DNA of 64,000 nt, from contig NZ_CP031396.1 of the NCBI RefSeq assembly GCF_003363755.1, forward strand, positions 5,302,501-5,366,500. Reading direction: 5' to 3'. The number at the start of each line of letters is the position of its first letter. Position 1 is the stretch's first letter. The translations under genes and the position numbers were made by a program. This DNA comes from Pseudomonas protegens. GTDB taxonomy: Bacteria > Pseudomonadota > Gammaproteobacteria > Pseudomonadales > Pseudomonadaceae. This document shows positions 7,100 through 15,383 of the stretch, piece by piece. The notes below the pieces were generated by a model. That model was given only the letters and a program-made list of their open reading frames with translations. It was not told the DNA's origin and ran no database searches.

Positions 7100-8521
7100 A
7101 TGAGTGGACAAAACTCGCATTCGGGCGAGCTGAAACGCGGCCTGAAAAATCGCCATATTCAACTGATCGCCCTGGGTGGCGCGATCGGTACCGGTTTGTT
7201 CCTGGGGTCGGCCGGGGTGCTCAAATCCGCCGGTCCGTCGATGATCCTCGGTTACGCCATCTGCGGTTTCATCGCCTTCATGATCATGCGCCAGCTGGGC
7301 GAGATGATCGTTGAAGAGCCGGTGGCCGGTTCTTTCAGTCACTTCGCCCATAAGTACTGGGGCGGCTTTGCCGGTTTCCTTTCCGGCTGGAACTGCTGGA
7401 TTCTCTACATCCTGGTGGGCATGTCGGAACTGACCGCGGTCGGCAAGTATGTGCATTACTGGTGGCCGGAGGTGCCGACCTGGGCCTCGGCGGCGGTGTT
7501 CTTCGTGATGATCAACGTCATCAACCTGGCCAACGTCAAGGTGTTCGGCGAGGCCGAGTTCTGGTTCGCCATCATCAAGGTGGTGGCCATCGTCGGCATG
7601 ATCGCCCTGGGCAGCTACCTGCTGGTCAGCGGGAACGGTGGCCCGCAGGCATCGGTGAGCAACCTCTGGTCCCATGGCGGCTTCTTCCCCAACGGCGTCA
7701 GCGGACTGGTGATGGCCATGGCGATCATCATGTTCTCCTTCGGCGGCCTGGAAATGCTCGGCTTCACTGCAGCCGAGGCCGACAAGCCGAAAACCGTGAT
7801 CCCCAAGGCCATCAACCAGGTGATCTACCGCATCCTGATTTTCTACATCGGCGCTCTGGTGGTGCTGCTGTCGCTGACCCCGTGGGACACCCTGCTGGTG
7901 ACCCTGAATGCCTCTGGCGATGCCTACAGCGGCAGTCCGTTCGTCCAGGTGTTCTCGATGCTGGGCAGCAACACGGCAGCGCACATCCTCAACTTCGTGG
8001 TCCTGACCGCGGCGTTGTCGGTGTACAACAGCGGCACCTACTGCAACAGCCGCATGCTGTTGGGCATGGCCGAGCAGGGCGATGCGCCGAAAGTCCTGGC
8101 CAAGATCGACAAGCGCGGCGTGCCGGTGCTGTCGATCCTCGCCTCGGCGGTGGTGACCTTCGTTGCCGTGGTGCTCAACTACCTGATTCCCCAGCACGCC
8201 CTTGAGCTGCTGATGTCCCTGGTGGTGGCGACCCTGGTGATCAACTGGGCCATGATCAGCTACTCGCACTTCAAGTTCCGCCAGCACATGAACCGTACCG
8301 GCCAGACCTCGCTGTTCAAGGCGCTGTGGTACCCCTACGGCAACTATGTCTGCCTGGCGTTCGTGGTGTTCATCCTCGGCATCATGCTGATGATTCCAGG
8401 CATTCAGATCTCGGTGTACGCGATCCCGGTGTGGGTGGTGTTCATGTGGGTCTGCTACCTGATCAAGAACAAGCGCAGTGCTCAGCACTCGCTGCAAGCA
8501 GCCAGTACTGCGCTGAAGTAA
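7100..8521 (+). CDS. aroP: Aromatic amino acid permease (AroP/PheP family)
   Basis: APC-superfamily proton symporter in the inner membrane, expected to import Phe, Tyr and Trp. The 473-residue protein has about 12 hydrophobic segments; the family signature near the N terminus (LKNRHIQLIALGGAIGTGLF) is clear, as is FGGLEMLGFTAAEADKPKT. I chose the ATG at 7100 because MSGQNSHSGELKRGLKNRH is the usual N terminus; a frame extending back to 7007 has no better start. It sits within 6 kb of phhABC-phhR, matching a role in feeding aromatic amino acid catabolism. An intrinsic terminator follows. Confidence 0.9.
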   Translation: MSGQNSHSGELKRGLKNRHIQLIALGGAIGTGLFLGSAGVLKSAGPSMILGYAICGFIAFMIMRQLGEMIVEEPVAGSFSHFAHKYWGGFAGFLSGWNCWILYILVGMSELTAVGKYVHYWWPEVPTWASAAVFFVMINVINLANVKVFGEAEFWFAIIKVVAIVGMIALGSYLLVSGNGGPQASVSNLWSHGGFFPNGVSGLVMAMAIIMFSFGGLEMLGFTAAEADKPKTVIPKAINQVIYRILIFYIGALVVLLSLTPWDTLLVTLNASGDAYSGSPFVQVFSMLGSNTAAHILNFVVLTAALSVYNSGTYCNSRMLLGMAEQGDAPKVLAKIDKRGVPVLSILASAVVTFVAVVLNYLIPQHALELLMSLVVATLVINWAMISYSHFKFRQHMNRTGQTSLFKALWYPYGNYVCLAFVVFILGIMLMIPGIQISVYAIPVWVVFMWVCYLIKNKRSAQHSLQAASTALK

Positions 8522-8542
8522 GCGCGGCCTCGGCCATGACAG

Positions 8543-8565
8543 ACCCGGCTCCGGCCGGGTTTTTC
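8543..8565 (+). terminator. Intrinsic terminator of aroP
   Basis: CCCGGC / GCCGGG stem with a short loop followed by five T. Confidence 0.85.
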
Positions 8566-8577
8566 ATGCCTGTGATC

Positions 8578-8665
8578 TTTGTGGGAGCGAGACCGCTTTC
8601 GTCGGCCAGTCGGCTCCTGCGTGGGAGCTGCCTGTCGCAGGCGCTGGCTTGCCAGCGAACAGGTC
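8578..8665. repeat. Degenerate GTGGGAGC-type REP doublet
   Basis: Two copies of the GTGGGAGC core (8580 and 8621) that typifies the second common REP class of fluorescens-group pseudomonads, each followed by an imperfect palindromic arm. The spacer between aroP and arfB holds nothing else. Confidence 0.6.
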
Positions 8666-8722
8666 CGCAAGAGCGTGGGGAATGGGGGTATCCTGTGCGC
8701 CCTGAAGACGGATTCCTGTTCC

Positions 8723-9136
8723 ATGCTGGTGATTTCCAACAACGTGCATCTGCCGGATGCCGAGATCGAGCTGACCGCCATTCGCGCCCAGGGCGCCGGT
8801 GGTCAGAACGTCAACAAGGTGTCCAGTGCAGTGCATTTGCGCTTCGACATTCCGGCCTCGTCCCTGCCACCTTTCTACAAGGAGCGCCTGCTGGCGCTGC
8901 GCGACAGTCGCATCACCAGTGACGGCGTGATCATTCTCAAGGCCCAGCAGTACCGCACCCAGGAGCAGAATCGCGCCGATGCCCTGGAGCGTCTCACCGA
9001 GCTGATCCTCAGCGCCGTCAAGGTGGAAAAGAAGCGCCGCCCCACCAAGCCGACCCTGGGCTCGAAGAAGCGCCGCCTGGAGACCAAGGCCAAGCGCGGC
9101 AGCATCAAGGCTGGCCGCGGCAAAGTGGACTTCTAG
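8723..9136 (+). CDS. arfB: Alternative ribosome-rescue factor / peptidyl-tRNA hydrolase ArfB (YaeJ)
   Basis: Releases ribosomes stalled without a stop codon by hydrolysing peptidyl-tRNA. The 137-residue protein carries the catalytic GGQ at residues 26-28 (AQGAGGQNVNK) and a very basic C-terminal tail (KVEKKRRPTKP...RRLETKAKRGS) that in the family inserts into the empty mRNA channel. It lacks the codon-recognition domains of RF1/RF2. The start at 8723 gives the standard N terminus MLVISNNVHLP. The stop overlaps by a few bases the stop of the convergent transporter gene. Confidence 0.93.
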   Translation: MLVISNNVHLPDAEIELTAIRAQGAGGQNVNKVSSAVHLRFDIPASSLPPFYKERLLALRDSRITSDGVIILKAQQYRTQEQNRADALERLTELILSAVKVEKKRRPTKPTLGSKKRRLETKAKRGSIKAGRGKVDF

Positions 9137-10332
9137 CGGTTTGAACGTTCCTTACGCTGCTTGGGGGCCTGGTGATACAGGTACAGGCTCAGCAGCAGGC
9201 CGCAGCACGCGGCGATGGCGGCAAACAGGAAGATCGAGGCAAAGCCGAAACCGCCGGCAATCGCCCCGGCCAGTGGTCCGGTGATGCCCAAAGACAGGTC
9301 GATGAACAGCGAGTAGGCGCCCACCGCCGCGCCACGGCTGGAGGCCGGCACCAGATTGACCGCCTCCACGCCCAGTGCCGGGAACACCAGGGAGAAGCCA
9401 AAGCCGCTCAAGGCCGCGCCGGCCAGGGCCCAGTGGGCATCGGGGGCCAGCCACAGCAGGAGCAGGCCGAGGGTTTCCACCGACAGGCAGGCAATGGCCA
9501 CGCGAAAGCCGCCGAGGCGGTTGATCAGGTTGCCGAACAGCAGGCGTGCACCAATGAAACTGGCGCCGAACAGGCTCAGGCAAAGCACCGCGTTGGACCA
9601 GTGCTGGGTCGTGTAGTACAGGGTGATGAAGGTGGCGATGGTGCCAAAGCCGATGGAGCCCAGGGCCAGGCCGCAACCGTGAGGGAAGACTTTGCCCAGC
9701 ACATGGATGAACGGCAGGCGTTCCCCGGCGACTATCGGCGCGGCGAGTTTTGGCCAGGCCAGTAGCAGGCCGAGCACCGCCAGCAGAATGATGCTTACCC
9801 CCATGCTCCACAGGCCCAGGCGATTGACCAGCCAAACCCCCAGGGGCGCGCCGATGGCCAGGGCGCCATAACTGGCGATGCCGTTCCAGGAAATCACCTT
9901 GGCGGTGTTCTGTGCGCCGACCCGGCCGATGCCCCAGCCAATCGACCCCGAACCCACCAGGCTTTCCGCGCTGCCCAGTACCAGGCGGCCGATCAGCAAG
10001 CTGATCAAACTCAGGGTCGGCTGACCCTGCAGCCAGGTGGAAAGCAGCATGAACACGCCGCTCAGGCCGCAGCCGGCCAGGCCGTACATGACAGCGCGCT
10101 TGCAGCCCAGGTTGTCGATGATGCGTCCGGCGTAGGGGCGGCTGAGGAGGGTGGCCAGGTATTGCACGCTGATCACCAGGCCGGCGATCACTGCGCCAAA
10201 CCCCAGGTCGCTATGGACGTAGCCTGGCAGTACCGCCAGGGGAATGCCGATATTCAGGTAGCCAATAAAGGTGAACAGGACGATGGAGACGACTTGCAGC
10301 GTGACCGTCAAGGGGCGCTGGGTATCTGGCAT
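9133..10332 (-). CDS. MFS transporter (YhhS-like)
   Basis: Major facilitator superfamily inner-membrane transporter of about 399 residues and 12 hydrophobic segments. It closely resembles E. coli YhhS: NIGIPLAVLPGYVH, LVISVQYLATLLSRPYAGR, VISWNGIASYGA and GFSLVFPALGVEAV all have counterparts there. The substrate is unknown; efflux is likely for this subfamily. I start it at the ATG giving MPDTQRPLTV; a TTG nine codons earlier is possible, and neither has a strong Shine-Dalgarno. Its 3' end overlaps that of arfB. Confidence 0.82.
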   Translation of the reverse strand: MPDTQRPLTVTLQVVSIVLFTFIGYLNIGIPLAVLPGYVHSDLGFGAVIAGLVISVQYLATLLSRPYAGRIIDNLGCKRAVMYGLAGCGLSGVFMLLSTWLQGQPTLSLISLLIGRLVLGSAESLVGSGSIGWGIGRVGAQNTAKVISWNGIASYGALAIGAPLGVWLVNRLGLWSMGVSIILLAVLGLLLAWPKLAAPIVAGERLPFIHVLGKVFPHGCGLALGSIGFGTIATFITLYYTTQHWSNAVLCLSLFGASFIGARLLFGNLINRLGGFRVAIACLSVETLGLLLLWLAPDAHWALAGAALSGFGFSLVFPALGVEAVNLVPASSRGAAVGAYSLFIDLSLGITGPLAGAIAGGFGFASIFLFAAIAACCGLLLSLYLYHQAPKQRKERSNR

Positions 10333-10449
10333 GGGGATGGGTCCACTGCGACAGCTCAATAGATAGGCTGCTTATGATACCGATGTGGACGGGGATGCAG
10401 GGGCAGAATTCGACGCGTTGTTCAGAACGTCCCTGGTTGAGGGATTGAG

Positions 10450-10632
10450 TCAGGCGTCTTTGGCGCTCAGCAGCTGAGTGGTGACCAGAGCGGCCAGGGC
10501 ATTTTCCTGGGTGCCGAAACGGGCCAGCAGGGCGGCCTGTTTTTCCGGGCTGAGGCGATTCCAGATCTCGATCATTTTTTCCGCAGTACCCAGCAGTACG
10601 CTGGCTTGGGTTTCGCTGAAGGAGTCGGTCAT
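10450..10632 (-). CDS. Small conserved-looking helical protein, 60 residues
   Basis: Product begins MTDSFSETQASVLLGTAEKM and has a regular amphipathic helical pattern with EIWNRLSPEKQAALLARFGT. A longer frame back to 10698 runs through the hairpin upstream and is unlikely. No strong Shine-Dalgarno is seen. I do not recognise a function. It probably follows the 43-residue gene in the same transcript. Confidence 0.55.
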   Translation of the reverse strand: MTDSFSETQASVLLGTAEKMIEIWNRLSPEKQAALLARFGTQENALAALVTTQLLSAKDA

Positions 10633-10667
10633 GGTTCGGCAGGGGCTCGGGGGGAAAGATTCAGGCG

Positions 10668-10700
10668 GTGTGGAAAGCGCTTGAGTAGCGCTTTCCACAC
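10668..10700. other. Perfect 14-bp hairpin between two small genes
   Basis: GTGTGGAAAGCGCT and AGCGCTTTCCACAC separated by five bases. No T-run follows on either strand, so it is not a standard intrinsic terminator; an mRNA-stability hairpin or a protein-binding operator are alternatives. Confidence 0.75.
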
Positions 10701-10719
10701 GGTCTGGTTACAGCTCTTT

Positions 10720-10851
10720 TCAGTCTTCGCTGTCGGCCTTGCGGCTGTCGGCGGCTTCTTGCACTACAGGCTTTTCGGCACTGGCTTGTGGCGTGGTTGT
10801 CTGCTCAGTTTCGTGCAGGCTTGGGAAGGGGAGATTCGGGATCTCATGCAT
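10720..10851 (-). CDS. 43-residue small protein
   Basis: GAGGAG eight bases before the ATG. Product MHEIPNLPFPSLHETEQTTT... is Pro-rich at the start and Glu/Ala/Asp/Lys-rich after, hydrophilic and probably disordered, ending in SRKADSED. Function not recognised. The good ribosome-binding site and clean stop argue that it is translated. Confidence 0.5.
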   Translation of the reverse strand: MHEIPNLPFPSLHETEQTTTPQASAEKPVVQEAADSRKADSED

Positions 10852-10990
10852 GTCGTTGCTCCTCGCAAAGTCTGTTTTTTAAATCGCTGGGTAGGTCCGC
10901 GCTTTTAAAAAGCCTGGGCAGGATACAGCACTGGAAATGACAAAAAGATTTTTATCGCGATTTCGGGATGAAAGGACAAAGCGGCGGCAG

Positions 10991-11045
10991 GAACCGGCTT
11001 GCCGGCGAAGGCACCCTCAGGGCCTCCCGCGCCGGCAAGCACGCG
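10991..11045. repeat. REP pair in inverted orientation (REPIN-like)
   Basis: GCTTGCCGGCG and its exact inverted copy CGCCGGCAAGC, 22 bases apart, between a small gene and the end of phhC. Same core as the elements near 3357 and 4815. The rest of the gap from 10852 shows nothing else. Confidence 0.75.
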
Positions 11046-11053
11046 CTCTGCTT

Positions 11054-12244
11054 TTAGACGACCCGAGCGATCGCCTCAGCCAGCAGGCTCAGGCGCGAAG
11101 CGTCGATCCCGGCCACGTTGGCCCGGCCGGAACTGACCATGTACACGCTGTGGTGTTCACGCAGTTCCTTGACCTGAGACGGGCTCAGGCCGGTGTAGGA
11201 GAACATGCCGCGTTGCACGCCGATGTGGGCGAAGCGCTCGGCCAGTCCATAGGGCTGCAAGGCTTCCAGCAGACCGGCGCGCAATTGGGCGATGCGCTGG
11301 CGCATGGCTTCCACTTCGTCGGCCCAGAGGCTTTTCAGCTCCGGGTCACCGAGGATGGTGGCGACTACTGCGGCCCCATGATCCGGTGGTGTGGACCACA
11401 GGTTACGGGCGATATGGGCCAGTTGACTGCGCACGTCGAGGAGTTTTTCGGCGTCCCGGGTGCAGACGATCAGGGCCCCGGTGCGATCGCGGTACAGGCC
11501 GAAGTTCTTCGAGCAGGAACTGGTGATCAGTACTTCCGGCACTTCGGCGGCGAACAGCCGCACCGCCCAGGCATCCTGTTCCAGGCCGTCGCCAAAGCCC
11601 TGGTAGGCGAAGTCGATCAGCGGCAGCAGGTTGCGCTTGCGCACCACCTCAAGCACCCGTTGCCAGTCGGCCTGGCTCAGGTCGAAGCCGGTGGGGTTGT
11701 GGCAGCAGGCGTGCAGCAGCACCACGTCGCCTTCGGGCACCCGGTTCAGGGTGTCCAGCATGGCCTCGACGTCCAGGCGGTTGTCGCTGCCCACGTAGGG
11801 GTAGTGACTGACCTTGACCCCGGCTGCGGCGAAGATGGTTTCGTGGATCGGCCAGGTCGGGTTGCTCAACCAAACGCCGCGGCCCGGCAGGCACTGGGCG
11901 ATGAAGTCGGCGCTCAGGCGCAGGGCGCCGGTACCGCCCGGGGTCTGGGTAGCACCGGCGCGCTGCGCGGCGATGAGTGGCGAATCACTGCCCAGTACCA
12001 GCTCATTGATCACCTTGCCGAAGGCCGCGTCGCCGTGGCCTCCGATGTAGGTCTTGGTGGTCTGGCGATCCACCAGGCGCTGCTCCGCCAGCTTCACCGA
12101 TTGCGGGATCGGCGTCAGGCCCTGAGCATCCTTGTAGACCCCCACGCCGAGGTCGAATTTGCGCGGATTGGGATCGTTGGCGTAGGCCTCCATCAGGCCG
12201 AGAATCGGATCGCCGGGTACGCGACCGATGGCATCAAAATGCAT
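11054..12244 (-). CDS. phhC: Aromatic amino acid aminotransferase PhhC
   Basis: PLP-dependent class I aminotransferase converting tyrosine (and phenylalanine) to the keto acid for homogentisate degradation. The protein is 396 residues. Substrate-pocket and PLP features seen are CCHNPTGFDL (about 180-189), DFAYQGFGDG and the Schiff-base lysine Lys246 in TSSCSKNFGL. Its ATG overlaps the phhB stop as TAATG, indicating translational coupling in the phhA-phhB-phhC operon. Related to TyrB/AspC; the phh context decides the name. Confidence 0.92.
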   Translation of the reverse strand: MHFDAIGRVPGDPILGLMEAYANDPNPRKFDLGVGVYKDAQGLTPIPQSVKLAEQRLVDRQTTKTYIGGHGDAAFGKVINELVLGSDSPLIAAQRAGATQTPGGTGALRLSADFIAQCLPGRGVWLSNPTWPIHETIFAAAGVKVSHYPYVGSDNRLDVEAMLDTLNRVPEGDVVLLHACCHNPTGFDLSQADWQRVLEVVRKRNLLPLIDFAYQGFGDGLEQDAWAVRLFAAEVPEVLITSSCSKNFGLYRDRTGALIVCTRDAEKLLDVRSQLAHIARNLWSTPPDHGAAVVATILGDPELKSLWADEVEAMRQRIAQLRAGLLEALQPYGLAERFAHIGVQRGMFSYTGLSPSQVKELREHHSVYMVSSGRANVAGIDASRLSLLAEAIARVV

Positions 12245-12600
12245 TACTTGCGTCCTTCTGCGGTCTTGGCCACTTCGTCGGTGCGGGCGGCCATGATGAA
12301 GTCGTTGCGGTGCAGGCCCTTGATCGAGTGGCTCCACCAGGTCACGGTGACTTTGCCCCATTCGGTGAGCAGGCCCGGGTGGTGGCCTTCGGCCTCGGAG
12401 ATCTCGCCCATGGCATTGGTGAAGGCCAGGGCGAATTTGAAATTCTTGAACAGGAAGACTTTTTCCAGCTGCATCACGCCGTCACGAACTTCGATGTTCC
12501 AGTCGGGGATCTGCTTGATCAGTACCGGCAGTTCTTCGTCGCTGACCTGAGGGGCATCGGCGCGGCAGGCTTCGCAATGGGCTTGGTTCAGAGCGGTCAT
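12244..12600 (-). CDS. phhB: Pterin-4-alpha-carbinolamine dehydratase PhhB
   Basis: Recycles the tetrahydrobiopterin/monapterin cofactor oxidised by phenylalanine hydroxylase. The 118-residue protein has the family motif GHHPGLLTEWGKVTVTWWSH with the catalytic histidines. It lies 69 bases downstream of phhA and overlaps phhC by one base. Confidence 0.95.
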   Translation of the reverse strand: MTALNQAHCEACRADAPQVSDEELPVLIKQIPDWNIEVRDGVMQLEKVFLFKNFKFALAFTNAMGEISEAEGHHPGLLTEWGKVTVTWWSHSIKGLHRNDFIMAARTDEVAKTAEGRK

Positions 12601-12669
12601 GGTGTATTCCTGAGTTCGATTCTTGTTGGAAGTTACTATCTTTCGCAGCCGCCCGCGAGGGCGGGCTGC

Positions 12670-13461
12670 TCAGGCCGCCTTGGGTTTTGGCGGGAACTTG
12701 GGGGCGTGCAGGCCCAGCTGCATGCCTTGGTGGACCAGGGCCATGATGTCTTCATGGGCCAGGTCGAACAGGCGCTTGAGGTTGGGCAGGGCAAAGTAGA
12801 TGGGTTGCAGGATGTCGATGCGATAAGGCGTGCGCATGGCTTCCAGCGGATCGAAGGCTTGGTGTTCCGGCTCTTCGGACAGGCTGTAGACGGTTTCCTT
12901 GGGCGAGGAGAGGATGCCGCCGCCGTAGATGCGTCGCCCGTCCGGGGTGTCCACCAGGCCGAACTCGATAGTCATCCAGTACAGACGCGCCAGGTATACG
13001 CGCTCTTCCTTGGTGGCTTGCAGGCCGAGCTTGCCGTAGGTGTGGGTGAATTCGGCGAACCAGGGATTGGTCAGCAGCGGGCAGTGGCCGAAAATCTCGT
13101 GGAAGATGTCCGGTTCCTGCAGGTAGTCCAACTCTTCAGGAGTACGAATGAAGGTCGCCACCGGAAAGCGCTTGCTGGCCAGCAGTTCGAAAAAGGTCTG
13201 GAAAGGAATCAGTGCCGGCACCCGGGCCACTTGCCAGCCCGTGGTTTCGCCGAGGACCTTGTTGATTTCACTCAACTGCGGGATGCGGTCGTGGGGCAGT
13301 CCGAGTTTGTCGATGCCGTCCAGGTACTCCTGGCACGCGCGCCCCTCGATCACTTTCAACTGGCGCGTGATCAGGGTGTTCCACACCGCGTGTTCTTCGG
13401 GTGGATAGTCGATAAAACCTTGCGCGTCGGGCTCGCGGGCCACGTACTGCGTCTGCTTCAT
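12670..13461 (-). CDS. phhA: Phenylalanine-4-hydroxylase PhhA
   Basis: Iron- and pterin-dependent monooxygenase making tyrosine from phenylalanine. The 263-residue bacterial form lacks the mammalian regulatory ACT domain. The 2-His-1-carboxylate iron site is intact: His121 and His126 in FHEIFGHCPLL, and Glu166 in YWMTIEFGLV. GGAGAG precedes the ATG. It is the first gene of phhABC, transcribed away from phhR, with a PhhR-type box in between. Confidence 0.96.
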   Translation of the reverse strand: MKQTQYVAREPDAQGFIDYPPEEHAVWNTLITRQLKVIEGRACQEYLDGIDKLGLPHDRIPQLSEINKVLGETTGWQVARVPALIPFQTFFELLASKRFPVATFIRTPEELDYLQEPDIFHEIFGHCPLLTNPWFAEFTHTYGKLGLQATKEERVYLARLYWMTIEFGLVDTPDGRRIYGGGILSSPKETVYSLSEEPEHQAFDPLEAMRTPYRIDILQPIYFALPNLKRLFDLAHEDIMALVHQGMQLGLHAPKFPPKPKAA

Positions 13462-13575
13462 GCTGCTCTCCTGCCAGGGGATGCGTTCTTGTTATGGGTG
13501 ACCCCAGTGATACCCCAGGGTGCGACGCTTTGCAGCAGCTGACAGGCGCTGATGGAGGGGGGTAGGACGCCAATT

Positions 13576-13593
13576 TGTAAACTAATCGTTACG
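13576..13593. promoter_or_regulatory. PhhR operator upstream of phhA
   Basis: TGTAAACTAATCGTTACG matches TGTAAA-N6-TTTACA with two mismatches and lies 115 bases upstream of the phhA start in the phhA-phhR divergent region. PhhR is known to activate phhA in P. aeruginosa and P. putida. Confidence 0.7.
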
Positions 13594-13702
13594 GTTTTGC
13601 CCGGGGCGCCCAAGTATTGTGGCTTTTCAGGTTTGAAAAAGCCCTTTGCTGTCACATAATCTTGACGGTTATCTGCGCCACCCAGCAGAAAGTTTGCAAG
13701 TG

Positions 13703-13725
13703 CCGACGTCAAAAGCGTCGGTTTT
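13703..13725 (+). terminator. Terminator-like hairpin in the phhR leader
   Basis: CCGACG / CGTCGG stem with a 7-base loop followed by TTTTC, about 40 bases before the phhR ATG. It is weak (6 bp, four T) and could be an attenuator, or may end stray transcription. Confidence 0.35.
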
Positions 13726-13766
13726 CGGCGTTTATGCCCTCCATTATCCGCTTCGGGCCTTTCTTC

Positions 13767-15329
13767 ATGCGTATCAAAGTTCACTGCCAGAACCGCATCG
13801 GCATCCTGCGGGACATCCTCAATCTGCTGGTGGAATACGGGATCAACGTGGCCCGGGGCGAGGTGGGGGGCGAACATGGCAACGCCATCTATCTGCACTG
13901 TCCGAACCTGATCAATCTGCAGTTCCAGGCATTGCGCCCCAAGTTCGAATCCATCGCCGGAGTGTTTGGCGTCAAAAGGGTCGGGCTGATGCCCAGCGAG
14001 CGTCGGCACATGGAGCTCAATGCGCTGCTGGGTGCTCTGGAGTTCCCGGTGCTGTCCATCGACATGGGCGGCTCCATCGTGGCCGCCAACCGAGCGGCAG
14101 CGCAGTTGCTGGGCGTGCGGGTGGATGAGGTGCCGGGGATTCCGCTGTCACGCTACGCCGAGGACTTCGATTTGCCGGAGTTGGTGCGGGCCAACCAGTC
14201 GCGGATCAACGGGCTGCGGGTCAAGGTCAAGGGCGACGTGTTTCTGGCGGACATCGCCCCGCTGCAATCCGAGCACGATGACAGCGAGGCCATGGCCGGT
14301 GCGGTATTGACTCTGCACCGGGCGGATCGGGTTGGTGAGCGTATCTACAATGTGCGCAAGCAGGAGTTGCGGGGCTTTGACAGTATTTTCCAGAGTTCGA
14401 AAGTCATGGCAGCGGTGGTGCGGGAAGCCCGGCGCATGGCGCCCCTGGATGCGCCCCTGTTGATTGAAGGCGAGACCGGTACCGGCAAGGAGTTGCTGGC
14501 CCGCGCCTGCCACCTGGCCAGCCCTCGGGGCCAGTCGCCGCTGATGGCTCTGAACTGCGCCGGGCTGCCGGAATCCATGGCCGAGACCGAGCTGTTCGGC
14601 TATGGCCCCGGGGCCTTTGAAGGGGCTCGGGCCGAGGGCAAGCTCGGGCTGCTGGAACTGACGGCCGGCGGCACGCTGTTTCTCGATGGTGTGGGGGAAA
14701 TGAGCCCGCGCCTGCAGGTCAAGTTGCTGCGCTTTCTCCAGGATGGTTGCTTCCGCCGTGTCGGCAGTGACGAGGAGGTGTACCTGGATGTGCGGGTGAT
14801 CTGTGCGACTCAGGTGGATCTGTCCGAACTCTGTGCCCGGGGCGAGTTTCGCCAGGACCTGTACCACCGACTCAACGTGCTGTCCCTGCATATTCCGCCG
14901 CTGCGCGAATGCCTCGACGGTTTGACGCCCCTGGTGGAGCACTTCCTCGATCAGGCCAGTCGCCAGATCGGTTGTGCGCTGCCACGGCTGGCTCCGGCGG
15001 CCATGGAGCGCCTCAGTCACTATCACTGGCCGGGTAATGTCCGGCAGTTGGAGAACGTGCTGTTCCAGGCGGTCTCGCTGTGTGATGGCGGCACGGTCAA
15101 GGCCGAGCATATCCGTCTGCCGGACTATGGCGCGCGCCAGCCCCTGGGGGACTTTTCCCTGGAAGGCGGCCTGGAGCAGATTGTCGGTCGCTTTGAAAAG
15201 GCGGTGCTGGAAAGTCTCTATGCCGAGCATCCCAGCAGTCGGCAACTGGGCAAGCGCCTGGGGGTTTCCCATACCACCATCGCCAACAAGTTGCGCCAGT
15301 ACGAGGTTGGCAAGGAGTCGCCGGAATGA
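13767..15329 (+). CDS. phhR: Transcriptional activator of phenylalanine/tyrosine catabolism PhhR (TyrR family)
   Basis: A 520-residue regulator with an N-terminal ACT-like domain (MRIKVHCQNRIGILRDILNL), a PAS domain (about 85-190), an AAA+ domain and a C-terminal helix-turn-helix (SRQLGKRLGVSHTTIANKL). Walker A is GETGTGKE at 235-242. The sigma54-contact loop reads GAFEGA, not GAFTGA, and Walker B is LFLDGVGEM with the usual Glu absent, both typical of the TyrR branch. I start at the ATG giving MRIKVHCQN; the ORF extends upstream without a better start. Divergent from phhABC, which it activates in other pseudomonads. Confidence 0.93.
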   Translation: MRIKVHCQNRIGILRDILNLLVEYGINVARGEVGGEHGNAIYLHCPNLINLQFQALRPKFESIAGVFGVKRVGLMPSERRHMELNALLGALEFPVLSIDMGGSIVAANRAAAQLLGVRVDEVPGIPLSRYAEDFDLPELVRANQSRINGLRVKVKGDVFLADIAPLQSEHDDSEAMAGAVLTLHRADRVGERIYNVRKQELRGFDSIFQSSKVMAAVVREARRMAPLDAPLLIEGETGTGKELLARACHLASPRGQSPLMALNCAGLPESMAETELFGYGPGAFEGARAEGKLGLLELTAGGTLFLDGVGEMSPRLQVKLLRFLQDGCFRRVGSDEEVYLDVRVICATQVDLSELCARGEFRQDLYHRLNVLSLHIPPLRECLDGLTPLVEHFLDQASRQIGCALPRLAPAAMERLSHYHWPGNVRQLENVLFQAVSLCDGGTVKAEHIRLPDYGARQPLGDFSLEGGLEQIVGRFEKAVLESLYAEHPSSRQLGKRLGVSHTTIANKLRQYEVGKESPE

Positions 15330-15360
15330 AAAAAGCCCCGCTTATGAAGCGGGGCTTTTC
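15330..15360. terminator. Bidirectional intrinsic terminator
   Basis: AAAAGCCCCGC / GCGGGGCTTTT stem with a 7-base loop, A-run on one side and T-run on the other, between the convergent phhR and methyltransferase genes. Confidence 0.93.
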
Positions 15361-15383
15361 GTTTGGCTCGGGGCTGGCTGTCT

